Assembly: GCA_913778905.1 (NCBI GenBank)
Contig: CAJYYA010000013.1
Coordinates: 1 to 57,333, forward strand
Origin: an uncultured Naasia sp.
Lineage (GTDB): Bacteria; Actinomycetota; Actinomycetes; Actinomycetales; Microbacteriaceae
Reading direction: 5' to 3'
Length of the DNA: 57,333 nucleotides
Notes under the pieces: generated by a model
Told to the model about the DNA's origin: nothing
The model's input: only the letters and a program-made list of their open reading frames with translations
Databases searched by the model: none
Shown here: positions 35,312 to 44,064 of the stretch, piece by piece
Position numbering within the stretch: position 1 is the first letter of the stretch
Layout of the letters: each line of letters starts with the position of its first letter
Translations under genes and position numbers: made by a program

Positions 35312-35674
35312 ATGGCGACGAAAGACGACTTGGGGCGTTGGGGCGAGGAGCTCGCAGCGCGACATCTGACCGACCGGGGCTACCGGGTCCTCGACCGCAA
35401 CTGGCGCTGTCCGTCGGGCGAGATCGACATCGTGGCAGCGCAGGGCGACGTCCTCGTGGTGGTCGAGGTGAAGACGCGTCGGAGTGTGAATTTCGGGCAT
35501 CCGTTCGAGGCGGTGACCCCGACGAAGCTCGGGCGTCTCCACCGTCTCGGGCTCGCGTGGCGGTCCGCCCATCCGGGGCGCCACGGGCGTCTGCGGATCG
35601 ATGTCGTCTCCGTCGTCGGTGCGCCCAATGCGTTCGCTCCCCGCATCGAGGTCTTCGCCGGGGTTCGAGGATGA
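35312..35674 (+). CDS. YraN/UPF0102 family nuclease-like protein
   Basis: 120 residues. Restriction-endonuclease-like fold: LGRWGEELAARHLTDRGY, then LDRNWRCPSGEIDIVAA (GEIDI) and VVVEVKTRR (EVK), which supply the metal-binding acids and Lys. The biochemical role is not settled, though the gene travels with yifB and dprA. CAGCAT ends seven bases before the ATG, a possible leaderless start. Its stop overlaps the yifB start. Confidence 0.93.
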   Translation: MATKDDLGRWGEELAARHLTDRGYRVLDRNWRCPSGEIDIVAAQGDVLVVVEVKTRRSVNFGHPFEAVTPTKLGRLHRLGLAWRSAHPGRHGRLRIDVVSVVGAPNAFAPRIEVFAGVRG

Positions 35675-37203
35675 CCGTCGGACGCACCACCGCCGTCGCC
35701 CTGCTGGGCCTCGACGGTGCGCTGGTGGAAGTCGAGGCCGGCCTCGGCACGCAGACTCCCGGTTTCAAGCTGATCGGTCTGCCCGACTCGGCCCTCCGTG
35801 AGGCGGAGCATCGGGTCCGTGCGGGCATCCTCAACTCGGGGCTCGAGTTCCCGATCCGGCATGTGACCGTCAATCTCTCCCCGGCCGAACTGCCGAAGCA
35901 GGGTGCCGGTTTCGATCTGGCCATCGCGGTCGCCACCCTGGTCGCCGACGGCACCATCCCGGTCGAGTCGGCGAGACGCACCGCCCACATCGGCGAGCTG
36001 GCGCTCGACGGGAGGATCCGTCCGATCCGCGGAATCCTTCCCGCCGTCCTCGCGGCCGCCCGGGCCGGAGTGGAACAGGTCGTGGTCCCGTCGGCCAACG
36101 AGGCGGAAGCGTCGCTCGTACCCGGGATCCGTGTCATGGGGGCACCGTCGCTCCGCGAGGTCGCCATCCGTCTCGGCGCCGAACTCGACAGTGTCCCCGT
36201 CGAGCCCATCGAGGCGACCGTGATGCCGGTGGTCGAATCCGATCCCGGCGATCTGTCCGACGTCGTCGGCAACCGCGACGCGATCGACGCGCTGGTCGTG
36301 GCCGCAGCCGGCGGACACCATGTGTTCATGGTCGGTGCACCCGGCGCAGGGAAGACGATGCTGGCATCCAGGCTTCCCGGCATCCTGCCGCCGCTGGACG
36401 AGGCCGCCGCGCTCGAGGTCGCGTCCATGCGCTCCCTCTCCGGCGTCGAAGTCGGATCCGATCTCACCACTCGTCCGCCCTTCGAAGCGCCACACCATCA
36501 CGCCACCGCGTCGGCGATGATCGGCGGCGGGAGTCGGGTCATCCGGCCCGGAGCCGCTGCCCGCGCGAGCAGCGGAGTCCTCTTTCTCGACGAGGCACCC
36601 GAGTTCCAGACCTCCGTCCTCGACTCGCTTCGTCAACCGCTCGAGAGCGGACGGATCAGCGTCGAGCGTGCGAGCGCGGTCGCACACTTCCCGGCCCGGT
36701 TCCAACTCGTGCTCGCCGCGAATCCGTGCCCCTGCGGCAACGCCGACTCCCGCGACCAGCGCTGCGACTGCCCGCCGATGAAGCGCGTGAACTATTTGAA
36801 GAAGCTCTCCGGACCCCTCCTCGACCGGGTGGACATCCGGTTGCGGGTACCGCGGGTGACGGCGGCGCAGTTACGCACGCAGTCGACGATGCCCTACACC
36901 TCGAGTGCGGACGCACGTCAGCGGGTCGTGGCGGCGCGAAGTATCGCCCACCATCGGTGGCGGGAGACGCCGTGGCAACGCAACTCGCAAGTTCCGGGTT
37001 CCGTGCTCCGCTCGGAGCGGTACCGGCTGCCGCACGCCGTCAGCGATCCGCTCGACCGGGCTCTCGAGAAAGGTCTCATCTCGATGCGCGGATACGACCG
37101 GACGCTACGGGTGGCCTGGACTCTCGCCGATCTCGACGGTCAGGACAGCCCCGGGCTCACCCATGTCGGGGGAGCCCTGCGCCTCAGAAGGGGCGACGCG
37201 TGA
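35671..37203 (+). CDS. YifB family magnesium-chelatase-like AAA+ ATPase (ComM-like)
   Basis: 510 residues. N-terminal ChlI domain with GLPDSALREAEHRVRAGI and HVTVNLSPAELPKQGAGFDL. AAA core with Walker A GAPGAGKTM, LPPLDEAAALEV, APHHHATASAMIGGG, Walker B GVLFLDEAPEF and the zinc-like CPCGN...CDCPP loop. The C-terminal Mg-chelatase domain ends in LRVAWTLADLDG. ComM homologues are branch-migration helicases used in transformation; here the pairing with dprA supports a role in DNA uptake or recombination. ATGA overlap with yraN. Confidence 0.95.
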   Translation: MTVGRTTAVALLGLDGALVEVEAGLGTQTPGFKLIGLPDSALREAEHRVRAGILNSGLEFPIRHVTVNLSPAELPKQGAGFDLAIAVATLVADGTIPVESARRTAHIGELALDGRIRPIRGILPAVLAAARAGVEQVVVPSANEAEASLVPGIRVMGAPSLREVAIRLGAELDSVPVEPIEATVMPVVESDPGDLSDVVGNRDAIDALVVAAAGGHHVFMVGAPGAGKTMLASRLPGILPPLDEAAALEVASMRSLSGVEVGSDLTTRPPFEAPHHHATASAMIGGGSRVIRPGAAARASSGVLFLDEAPEFQTSVLDSLRQPLESGRISVERASAVAHFPARFQLVLAANPCPCGNADSRDQRCDCPPMKRVNYLKKLSGPLLDRVDIRLRVPRVTAAQLRTQSTMPYTSSADARQRVVAARSIAHHRWRETPWQRNSQVPGSVLRSERYRLPHAVSDPLDRALEKGLISMRGYDRTLRVAWTLADLDGQDSPGLTHVGGALRLRRGDA

Positions 37204-38408
37204 TGAAGACCGCGATCTTCGGGGTGGATCGACAGCGCATCGCCGACTCGGTGGCGCGTGTGAGACCCATCGACACGGCCGACGACGAGGCGATCGAGCG
37301 GGTGTTCGCGCGGGCGGCCTGGTCGAGCATCGCCGAGCCGGGCGATGCGGCAGCGGGCGCCCTGATCGGAGAGGCGGGTGCGGCCCGGGCGCTCTCGATC
37401 GTCCTGTCGGGCGACGTCGATCGGCTCCTGCGGGCCGTGCCCGAGCTCGACTCGGCTGCGGCCGAGCGGGCCCTCGCGCGGTGGCGTCCCCGGCTGGTGT
37501 CGTCGGAGGTGCTCGCCTCGCTCGAAACCGCGGGCCGGCGTGGGGTCGGGCTCCTGCTCCCGGACGACCCCGCCTGGCCCGCCCAGCTCGACGACCTCGG
37601 TGACCACGCGCCTCTGGCGCTGTGGACGTCGGCCACGCCCGGCGCGATCGAACATCTGGAGCGCTCGATCGCGGTCATCGGGTCACGGGCGGCGAGCCGC
37701 TACGGCGAAGAGGCCACGGTCGATGCGGTCGCCGGCCTCGTGGGGCGCGGTTACGCGATCGTCTCCGGCGGTGCCTACGGTATCGACGGTGTCGCGCATC
37801 GCGCTGCCCTGGCTCACGACGGGGTGACCATCGCCTTTCTCGCGGGTGGCCTCGACCGCTTCTATCCGTCCGGGCACACCGAGCTCCTGCAGCGCGTCGC
37901 GGCGAGCGGCGCGGTCGTGTCCGAGGTGCCGTGCGGGACGGCACCCACCCGCTTCCGCTTCCTGCAACGCAACCGTCTCATCGCGGCCGCGAGCCGGGCG
38001 ACCGTGGTGATCGAGGCGGGTTCGCGGTCGGGATCGATCAACACGGCCGGTCATGCGGCCGCACTGGGGCGTCCCCTGGGCGCGGTGCCGGGGTCGATCA
38101 ACTCCGCGTCGTCGGCGGGGTGCCATCGGCTGCTCCGCGAGTACGACGCTGTGTGCGTGACGAGCGGCGAGGAGATGGCGGAGTTGGCCGGGGGAGTGGA
38201 GGAGGTCGGGTCGGCGACGACTCTGGTGACGGCGTCCTCGGACCCGACGCTGACCCGGGTGTTCGACGCACTCAGCTCGCGCTCGTCGACCGCGGATCGC
38301 ATCGCGGCCAGGTCGGGCCTCTCCGTCGCCGACGTGGAGGGTGCGCTCCTGCTCCTGGAGCTCGACGGATCCGCTGTCGAGACCGCCACCGGCTGGCGGC
38401 GCCCGTGA
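37203..38408 (+). CDS. dprA: DNA processing protein DprA
   Basis: 401 residues. Rossmann-like ssDNA-binding domain that loads RecA in transformation: IAVIGSRAASRYGEEA, YAIVSGGAYGIDGVAHRAAL, TIAFLAGGLDRFYPSGH, RFRFLQRNRLIAAAS, EAGSRSGSINTAGHAA and GAVPGSINSASSAGCHRLL. A C-terminal winged-helix-like DprA domain spans about 340-400. The ATG shares one base with the yifB TGA. Later competence genes are not in the window. Confidence 0.96.
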   Translation: MKTAIFGVDRQRIADSVARVRPIDTADDEAIERVFARAAWSSIAEPGDAAAGALIGEAGAARALSIVLSGDVDRLLRAVPELDSAAAERALARWRPRLVSSEVLASLETAGRRGVGLLLPDDPAWPAQLDDLGDHAPLALWTSATPGAIEHLERSIAVIGSRAASRYGEEATVDAVAGLVGRGYAIVSGGAYGIDGVAHRAALAHDGVTIAFLAGGLDRFYPSGHTELLQRVAASGAVVSEVPCGTAPTRFRFLQRNRLIAAASRATVVIEAGSRSGSINTAGHAAALGRPLGAVPGSINSASSAGCHRLLREYDAVCVTSGEEMAELAGGVEEVGSATTLVTASSDPTLTRVFDALSSRSSTADRIAARSGLSVADVEGALLLLELDGSAVETATGWRRP

Positions 38409-38412
38409 CGGC

Positions 38413-38967
38413 TCAGGCGCGGAAGACCTCGAGAAGGGTGGGCGCGTCCTCCGGGACGTGGACGACCTCGACCCGGTCGCCCGCCGAGACGCTGCCGTTC
38501 TTCAGCACCCGGAAGTACGCGCCCAGGCGCCCCTCGTCGGCGAAGCGCTTGACCCAGCCCTTCGACTCCGGTCCGCCGACCCAGCGGGCGAAGGTCGCGC
38601 AGGGGGTACGCGGATCGGTGGCCTCGATCTCGAAGGCGCCGGGGCCGTCGCCGATACGCCAGCGCTCGCCCACCCGCGCCTGCGTCGGGTCGATGCCCTC
38701 GACGCGGAGGTTCTCGCCGAACCAGCCCGCGGGCAGGTCGCGGCCGAGCTGTTCGGCCCAGAACGCGGCGTCGTCCTCGCCGTACACGTAGAGCGCCTGC
38801 TCGAGTCCACCGTGGTGCTTGCGGTCGGCCTGCACGTCACCCCGCAGTCCGTACCGGGTGACCTTGACGGCGCCGTCGGCGGCTCGCTTGTCGATGGCCG
38901 TCACACCGTTGTACCCGGAGTCGGCGATCAGCTGATGGACGAGGCAGACGGCGAGCACGGATGGCAC
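38413..38967 (-). CDS. MOSC domain protein (YiiM-like)
   Basis: 184 residues. MOSC beta-barrel, the sulfur/molybdopterin-handling domain: GLRGDVQADRKHHGGLEQALYVY, PAGWFGENLRVEGID, GERWRIGD, and the key Cys in DPRTPCATFARW. The closest characterised type is YiiM (6-N-hydroxylaminopurine resistance), which needs Mo cofactor, but the assignment is by motif only. Convergent with dprA with four bases between; leaderless-type GTG start. Confidence 0.92.
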   Translation of the reverse strand: MPSVLAVCLVHQLIADSGYNGVTAIDKRAADGAVKVTRYGLRGDVQADRKHHGGLEQALYVYGEDDAAFWAEQLGRDLPAGWFGENLRVEGIDPTQARVGERWRIGDGPGAFEIEATDPRTPCATFARWVGGPESKGWVKRFADEGRLGAYFRVLKNGSVSAGDRVEVVHVPEDAPTLLEVFRA

Positions 38968-38973
38968 ACGGAC

Positions 38974-38979
38974 ATCCTA
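38974..38979 (-). promoter_or_regulatory. Leaderless-type -10 (TAGGAT) of the MOSC gene
   Basis: On the minus strand TAGGAT, then GTCCGT, then GTG 38967. Confidence 0.55.
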
Positions 38980-39065
38980 AGAACTCACCGCCGCGGGGGA
39001 GTCGGCGACGCGGCCCGGTTGAGTCCCCAACGCCTACGCCGCACCGTGACGTCGGAGGCGCTGGA

Positions 39066-39071
39066 TACGAT
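39066..39071 (+). promoter_or_regulatory. Leaderless-type -10 (TACGAT) of the phosphodiesterase gene
   Basis: TACGAT, then GCGGAC, then ATG 39078. Confidence 0.6.
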
Positions 39072-39077
39072 GCGGAC

Positions 39078-39917
39078 ATGCCTGACACCGCGACGCCCAC
39101 GCACGTCATCGCCCACCTCAGCGACACGCACCTGATCGCCGGAGGCGCGCCGCTGCACGGCGTGGACACCGTCTCGAACCTCCGACGAGCCCTTCGCCGG
39201 CTCGAGAGCACGGAACGGCGCATCGACGCCATCGTCCACACGGGCGACATCGCCGATCTCGGCGAGCTCGACGCCTACGAGCGGGTCCGGGCTCTCATCG
39301 AACCCGTGGCCGAGCGGCTCGGCTGCCCCGTCGTGTGGGTCGCCGGCAATCACGACGTCCGCGGACCGCTCCGCGCCGGGCTGTTGGGCCAGGATGGCGA
39401 CGCCCCGCTCGACACGGTCGCCGATCGCGACGGCCTGAGGATCATCACGCTCGACACGTCGGTACCGGGCCGCGGCCACGGCGAACTCGACGACGAGCAG
39501 CTCGCCTGGCTGCGCGACGTCCTCGCAACCCCCGCGCCTCACGGTTCGGTCCTGGCCCTGCACCACCCGCCCATCCCCACCGTGGTCGGGGAGCTGCAGA
39601 CACTGCAGCTGCGCGCACCCGAGGCGCTCGCCGATGTCATTCGCGGAACCGACGTGCGTGCGGTGCTCGCCGGGCACTTCCATTACCCGACCTCGGGTCT
39701 CCTCGGCGGCGTTCCGGTTCACGTCGTGACCGCGACGAGTTACACGATCCGTCCCGAGGCGACACACCTCGGGCTCACCGGGGTCGACGGGGCGCAAGGG
39801 CTCGCGCTCCTGCATCTGTACGCCGACGGCCGCGCCGTCCATGTGCCCCTCGTCGCGGACGACTACCCGGACGTCGTACACCTGCCCGACGGTTTCTTCG
39901 CGGCCAACCCCGTCTGA
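39078..39917 (+). CDS. Metallophosphoesterase, class III cyclic-nucleotide phosphodiesterase type (CpdA-like)
   Basis: 279 residues. Calcineurin-like metal-binding blocks in order: HLSDTHL, VHTGDIADLGE, VAGNHDVRG, LALHHPP and AGHFHYPTSG. This set fits CpdA/Rv0805-type enzymes, which hydrolyse cAMP or other phosphodiesters; the substrate is not certain. A single-gene unit, divergent from the MOSC gene. Confidence 0.9.
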   Translation: MPDTATPTHVIAHLSDTHLIAGGAPLHGVDTVSNLRRALRRLESTERRIDAIVHTGDIADLGELDAYERVRALIEPVAERLGCPVVWVAGNHDVRGPLRAGLLGQDGDAPLDTVADRDGLRIITLDTSVPGRGHGELDDEQLAWLRDVLATPAPHGSVLALHHPPIPTVVGELQTLQLRAPEALADVIRGTDVRAVLAGHFHYPTSGLLGGVPVHVVTATSYTIRPEATHLGLTGVDGAQGLALLHLYADGRAVHVPLVADDYPDVVHLPDGFFAANPV

Positions 39918-39934
39918 CCGGCGCGGCCGGTGGC

Positions 39935-40390
39935 TCAGGCGCCGAGTCCTCGCCGGGATTCTCGGGGCGCGACCGGCTCGAGTTCCTGGAACAGAGTGAC
40001 CTGGAGCGAACCCGGCGCAGCCAGACGCGAGTTGATCGATCTCCAGGGCGTCTCTCGAGGCGTCGCTATCAGGTTGGCTCCAGCGGCGACCAGCCGCTCG
40101 GTGACTGCGGAAGTGCTGTCGACCTCGAGAGCGACCCGCAGGCGAGCGCTGGGCTCGCCGTCCGCTTCGACAGCGTCGATCATCCGCTTCTGTGCGGAGT
40201 TGGCGATCTCGAGCGTCGCGGCGCCGGCATGCAGGATGGCGACGCGAGATTCCCCCTCACCCTGAAAGGCGGCCAGCTCGTGGAGTCCCAGCGCGTCGCG
40301 GTAGAAGGCCAGTGCCTCGTCGTAATCTTCCACTTCGACGACGAGCCGGAGTTGTCGGACGGGGGACGTCGGCGGTGTCTGTGCTGTCAT
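39935..40390 (-). CDS. VOC/glyoxalase-family protein
   Basis: 151 residues with the vicinal-oxygen-chelate fold: LRLVVEVEDYDEALAFYRDALGL, EGESRVAILHAGAATLEIA, and a C-terminal strand with NSRLAAPGSLQVTLFQEL. Often a dioxygenase, a glyoxalase or an antibiotic-sequestering protein; the role here is unknown. It starts at ATG 40390, divergent from a MerR regulator, which likely controls it. Confidence 0.88.
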   Translation of the reverse strand: MTAQTPPTSPVRQLRLVVEVEDYDEALAFYRDALGLHELAAFQGEGESRVAILHAGAATLEIANSAQKRMIDAVEADGEPSARLRVALEVDSTSAVTERLVAAGANLIATPRETPWRSINSRLAAPGSLQVTLFQELEPVAPRESRRGLGA

Positions 40391-40395
40391 ACCCG

Positions 40396-40427
40396 GAGAC
40401 TGGAAGCTGACATCAGTGTGAGGGTCA
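40396..40427 (-). promoter_or_regulatory. MerR-type promoter/operator between the VOC and merR genes
   Basis: On the minus strand TTGACC (complement of 40422-40427) is followed about 19 bases later by a CAGTCT-like -10 (near 40396-40401). The spacer contains a dyad with TGACATCA and TGAGGGTCA halves (40408-40427 on the plus strand). An over-long spacer spanned by a dyad is the hallmark of promoters twisted open by MerR proteins. Confidence 0.55.
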
Positions 40428-40428
40428 A

Positions 40429-40773
40429 GTGCGCATCGGGGAACTATCGGCGGCGACGGGCGCCAGTGTGCCATCGCTGCGGCACTACGAGGAACGGGGA
40501 CTCATCGAGTCCGTCCGAACCGATGCAGGCCAGCGCATCTTCGCCGCGCCGACGATCGAGCGGGTCGTCATCATCCGCCGATTGATCCGGGTAGGTCTCA
40601 GCACTGCCACCATCAGAGATGTTCTGCCGTGTCTCGCGGATCCGGACTCGCAGACGACGGCGCTGACCCTGCGACTCCTCGCGGAGCGCGACAGGCTGAC
40701 CACGGAGATCGACGAGCGTCTCGAGATGCGGAGGGCGTTGGACGCCGTCATCGAATCCGCCCCGCAGGTCTGA
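40429..40773 (+). CDS. MerR family transcriptional regulator
   Basis: 114 residues. N-terminal winged helix with MRIGELSAATGASVPSLRHY and EERGLI. The wing is unusual (RTDAGQRIFAAPTIERVV). Then a dimer coiled coil (LRLLAERDRLTTEIDERL). There is no metal-binding Cys cluster in the C-terminus, so an organic effector is more likely than a metal. GTG start abuts the operator. It is divergent from the VOC gene. Confidence 0.92.
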   Translation: MRIGELSAATGASVPSLRHYEERGLIESVRTDAGQRIFAAPTIERVVIIRRLIRVGLSTATIRDVLPCLADPDSQTTALTLRLLAERDRLTTEIDERLEMRRALDAVIESAPQV

Positions 40774-40817
40774 GGCCACCTGCGGCGCATAGCCTTCGGT
40801 CGGGCAGCGACCTCGAA

Positions 40818-40849
40818 GCTCCACGACGTGTCGGCTCGCATCGTGGAGC
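40818..40849 (+). terminator. Hairpin between merR and xerC
   Basis: GCTCCACGA pairs perfectly with TCGTGGAGC around a 14-base loop, without a T-tract. It probably ends the merR message. Confidence 0.5.
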
Positions 40850-40871
40850 CCCGACGGCGCAATCTAGGAGC

Positions 40872-41777
40872 ATGGAACTCGCCCGCGCCGCCGACGACTT
40901 CGTCGCGGCCATGCGCGCCGAGCGTGGGGTGTCCGACAATACCGTGCGCGGGTACCGGGCGGATCTCGCCGACCTGAGCGCCTTCGCCGAACGGACTTCG
41001 GGTGCGGCGGCGACCGAAGCGCTCAGCCTCGACCTCCTGCGCGACTGGCTCCTCGACTGCACCGAGCGCGGGCTCGCTCGCGCGTCCATTGCGCGGCGCA
41101 CCGCCTCGACCCGTGCCTTCTGCTCCTGGCTCCTCCGCGAGCGCATCATCGACGCCGACCCGTCGCTGCGGCTCCGGTCCCCGAAGTCGCGATCGACCCT
41201 GCCGCGCGTCATTCCGGCCGCGCAGACGACCGATCTCCTGACGACCCTCGAACAAGCCGCGCACGATGGCGATCCCGTCGCCGTTCGAGACCTCGCGGTG
41301 GCGGAGCTGCTCTACGCGTCGGGACTCCGCGTCTCCGAGCTCTGCGGGATCGATATCGACGACCTCGACTTCGAGCGGCGAGTCGTGCGGGTGATGGGCA
41401 AGGGGTCGAAGGAACGCACCGTGCCCTTCGGCGGTCCCGCGGCACGCGCTCTCGATCGTTATCTGCACGAGGCCCGCCCCCGTCTTTCCGTGGGCGAGAC
41501 GCCCGCCGTGTTCCTCGGCTCCCACGGCGCGAGGCTCGGGACTCGCACCGTCTACCGACTCGTCGCACGGATGCTCGAACGGGTGCCGGGCAGCGGCCCG
41601 TCCGGTCCGCACACGCTGCGGCACACGGCAGCGACCCACCTCCTCGACGGGGGAGCGGACCTCCGCGCCGTGCAGGAACTCCTCGGGCACTCGAGCCTCG
41701 GGACCACCCAGATCTACACGCACGTCTCCTCCGAGCGGCTGCGTGCGGTCTACGAGCAGGCGCATCCCCGCTCCTAG
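40872..41777 (+). CDS. xerC: Tyrosine recombinase XerC
   Basis: 301 residues. Resolves chromosome dimers at dif with XerD. SAM-like N-domain (1-100) and a catalytic domain with R153 (GLRVSELCG), K177 (GKGSKER), H247-x-x-R250 (HTLRHTAATH), H273 (LLGHSSLGTTQ) and the nucleophile Y282 (IYTHV). All six are present. The length and the place between dprA and rpsB fit XerC rather than a mobile-element integrase. AGGAG precedes the ATG. Confidence 0.94.
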   Translation: MELARAADDFVAAMRAERGVSDNTVRGYRADLADLSAFAERTSGAAATEALSLDLLRDWLLDCTERGLARASIARRTASTRAFCSWLLRERIIDADPSLRLRSPKSRSTLPRVIPAAQTTDLLTTLEQAAHDGDPVAVRDLAVAELLYASGLRVSELCGIDIDDLDFERRVVRVMGKGSKERTVPFGGPAARALDRYLHEARPRLSVGETPAVFLGSHGARLGTRTVYRLVARMLERVPGSGPSGPHTLRHTAATHLLDGGADLRAVQELLGHSSLGTTQIYTHVSSERLRAVYEQAHPRS

Positions 41778-41791
41778 AGGAGGCCGCCTAA

Positions 41792-42400
41792 TCACTCGAC
41801 GGGAAGCAGTACCGCCCGCGGGATCCCGCCGAGCTTCACCAACGGGGAGAAGTACTCACCGTGCAGTCGAGCTCCGATATGCAGGCAGGCGGAGCTCGCG
41901 ATCCGACCTGTGTCCGAGCAATGGGAGCCCGCCGCGACGACCCCGATCCGCTGGCCTCGCGAGACCCGCTGGCCCTCGGCGACATTGGCCGTGACGGGTT
42001 CGAAGCTCGACACGATGCCGCCGCCGTGATCGATGGAGACCAGGGGGCGGTCGACGACCCACCCGGCGAAACGGACGACGCCGTCGTCGGGAGCGACGAC
42101 CTCGGCGCCGACGTCCGCGGCGAGATCGATCCCGCGATGACCTGCCGCGTAGCGCGATGCCGGTGCCTCGTATCCGCGGACGAGGATCGCGGGCTCGACC
42201 GGCCACACCCACCGGGCGTCATCGGCACCGGTGGCCCCGGCAGGAGAGGCCGTCGCCGACGTCAGCAGCACTGCGATGAGCGCGGCGGCGCCGAGGGCGC
42301 GGAGGCGGGCGAATCGTCCCGGGTCAGAGCTGCTCCGACTCGGTCCGCCTCCCGGCACCCATGCGCGACGCCCCAGAGGGGAGGCGGGGAGACGAGTCAC
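41792..42400 (-). CDS. Secreted M23 family peptidase (LytM-like)
   Basis: 202 residues from GTG 42400. A basic N-terminus, then a hydrophobic segment (LRALGAAALIAVLLTSATAS) with likely cleavage near AGA-TGA. Peptidase domain: AGHRGIDLAADVGAEVVAPDDGVV (HxxxD zinc motif), VSIDHGGGIVSSFEPV and CLHIGARLHGEYFSPLVKLG (HxH-type end, altered). The final His ligand arrangement is HIGARLH instead of strict HxH, so activity is uncertain. The GTG start has GGGAGG directly adjacent, too close for a normal SD; GAAAGT seven bases upstream may make it leaderless. A start at GTG further in is possible. Confidence 0.82.
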   Translation of the reverse strand: MTRLPASPLGRRAWVPGGGPSRSSSDPGRFARLRALGAAALIAVLLTSATASPAGATGADDARWVWPVEPAILVRGYEAPASRYAAGHRGIDLAADVGAEVVAPDDGVVRFAGWVVDRPLVSIDHGGGIVSSFEPVTANVAEGQRVSRGQRIGVVAAGSHCSDTGRIASSACLHIGARLHGEYFSPLVKLGGIPRAVLLPVE

Positions 42401-42531
42401 CCTCCCGACTTTCGCGTGTCTCGGCCAACGCTGAGGTGACCGGTGCTGAGATGGTGGAGAAAGCACGCTGAGTCGCGCCTGTGAGGGACATGGATGTCCA
42501 GCCAAGGTCCTCTCCCCGTGAGTAATGCGAT

Positions 42532-42549
42532 CCCGCGTGGTCACGCGGG
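42532..42549. promoter_or_regulatory. Perfect palindrome directly before the SD of the sugar porter
   Basis: CCCGCGTG and CACGCGGG flank a two-base centre and end one base before AAGGAG (42551-42556). It could be a DNA operator or an RNA hairpin controlling access to the ribosome site. Confidence 0.5.
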
Positions 42550-42565
42550 GAAGGAGTCTCGACCC

Positions 42566-44032
42566 ATGTCGACCCGATCCGAGACAGGCCAGCAGCCGCT
42601 CAGTCAGAAGGACGTACCCGCCCACATCAGGCGTCGCGTGTATGCGCTCGCCATCGCCGCGGCCGTCGGCGGCTTCCTCTTCGGTTTCGACTCCTCCGTC
42701 ATCAACGGAGCGGTCGACGCGATCGGGGAACAGTTCGGGCTGAGCGCGTTCGTCCAGGGCTTCGCCGTCGCCATCGCCCTCATCGGATGCGCCGTCGGCG
42801 CCTACATCGCGGGTGCGCTGGCCGATCGCGTCGGCCGACTCAAGGTCATGCTCCTCGGCGCGATCCTCTTCTTCATCAGCTCCATCGGGGCAGGTATCGC
42901 ATTCGGGGTCTGGGACTTCGCCCTCTGGCGCGTCATCGGCGGCCTCGGCATCGGCATCTCGTCGGTCGTCGCGCCCACCTACATCGCCGAGGTGGTCCCC
43001 GCGCTCGTCCGGGGCCGTCTGGCCTCGCTCCAGCAGCTCGCGATCACCCTGGGCATCTTCGCGGCGCTCCTCTCCGACGCGCTGCTCGCCGGCTTCGACG
43101 GCAAGGACGGCGCGACGCGCATCCTGCTCGGCATCGAGGCGTGGCGCTGGATGTTCATCGTCGGCGTGCTGCCGTCGGTCGTCTACGGGCTGCTGGCGCT
43201 CAAGCTCCCGGAGTCTCCGCGCTTCCTCATCTCCAAGGGCAGGTACGACGACGCGGCCGCGGTGCTCAGGACCGTGCTTCCCGAGGGAGAGGTGGACGCC
43301 GAGCAGAAGCGCATCCGCGACGGCATCCGCGAAGACGAGGAGAACCAGAAGAAGGCGAGTCTCCGCGGCTCGGCCCTCGGGCTGGCCCCGGTGGTCTGGA
43401 TCGGTCTCGGACTCTCGGTGCTGCAGCAGTTCGTCGGGATCAACGTGATCTTCTATTACTCGACGACTCTCTGGAACGCGGTGGGCTTCACCGACTCGTT
43501 CCTCATCTCGGTGATCTCTTCCGTGGTCAATGTCGCGGTGACCTTCATCGCCATCGCGTTCGTCGACAAGGTGGGCCGCCGCCCCATGCTGCTGGCCGGT
43601 TCGGCGGGTATGGCCATCTCGCTCGGCGCCATGGCCGTCGCGTTCAGCCAGGCGCAGACCAACGGCGACTCCGTCACCCTCCCCGGCGCGTGGGGCATCA
43701 TCGCCCTCATCGCCGCGAACGCGTTCGTGGTGTCGTTCGGTGCCACGTGGGGTCCGCTGGTCTGGGTTCTGCTGGGGGAGATCTTCCCGAACCGGATCCG
43801 TGCCAAGGCGCTCGGTGTCGCCGCGTCGGCGCAGTGGATCGCCAACTTCCTCATCACGGTGTCCTTCCCGGCCCTGGCCGACCTGTCGCTCGTCGTCGCC
43901 TACGGCATGTACGCCGTGTTCGCCGCCGTCTCGCTGCTGTTCGTCTTCTTCTTCGTGCCGGAGACCAAGGGCGTCAAGCTCGAGGATGTCGGCGGATTGG
44001 TGTTCTCACGACGCAAGAAGGTCTCCGCCTAG
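42566..44032 (+). CDS. MFS sugar porter (sugar:H+ symporter)
   Basis: 488 residues, 12 membrane segments. Sugar porter signatures: GGFLFGFDSSVINGAV (TM1), ADRVGRLKVML, WRVIGGLGIGISSVVAPTYI, then PESPRFLISKGR at the centre, QQFVGINVIFYYS in TM7, VDKVGRRPMLLAG, GPLVWVLLGEIFPNRIRAKA and FVPETKGVKLED. A xylose/galactose-type symporter is likely; the exact sugar is unknown. ATG 42566 has AAGGAG nine bases upstream. It interrupts the usual xerC-M23-rpsB order. Confidence 0.94.
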   Translation: MSTRSETGQQPLSQKDVPAHIRRRVYALAIAAAVGGFLFGFDSSVINGAVDAIGEQFGLSAFVQGFAVAIALIGCAVGAYIAGALADRVGRLKVMLLGAILFFISSIGAGIAFGVWDFALWRVIGGLGIGISSVVAPTYIAEVVPALVRGRLASLQQLAITLGIFAALLSDALLAGFDGKDGATRILLGIEAWRWMFIVGVLPSVVYGLLALKLPESPRFLISKGRYDDAAAVLRTVLPEGEVDAEQKRIRDGIREDEENQKKASLRGSALGLAPVVWIGLGLSVLQQFVGINVIFYYSTTLWNAVGFTDSFLISVISSVVNVAVTFIAIAFVDKVGRRPMLLAGSAGMAISLGAMAVAFSQAQTNGDSVTLPGAWGIIALIAANAFVVSFGATWGPLVWVLLGEIFPNRIRAKALGVAASAQWIANFLITVSFPALADLSLVVAYGMYAVFAAVSLLFVFFFVPETKGVKLEDVGGLVFSRRKKVSA

Positions 44033-44064
44033 AACTCCCTGGCGTATCAGGCCCCGCGCACTGG

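Noticed and set aside
40872-41777. Phage or integron integrase
   Set aside because: Length, motifs and the dprA/rpsB neighbourhood fit housekeeping XerC; no att site, tRNA or mobile genes are nearby.
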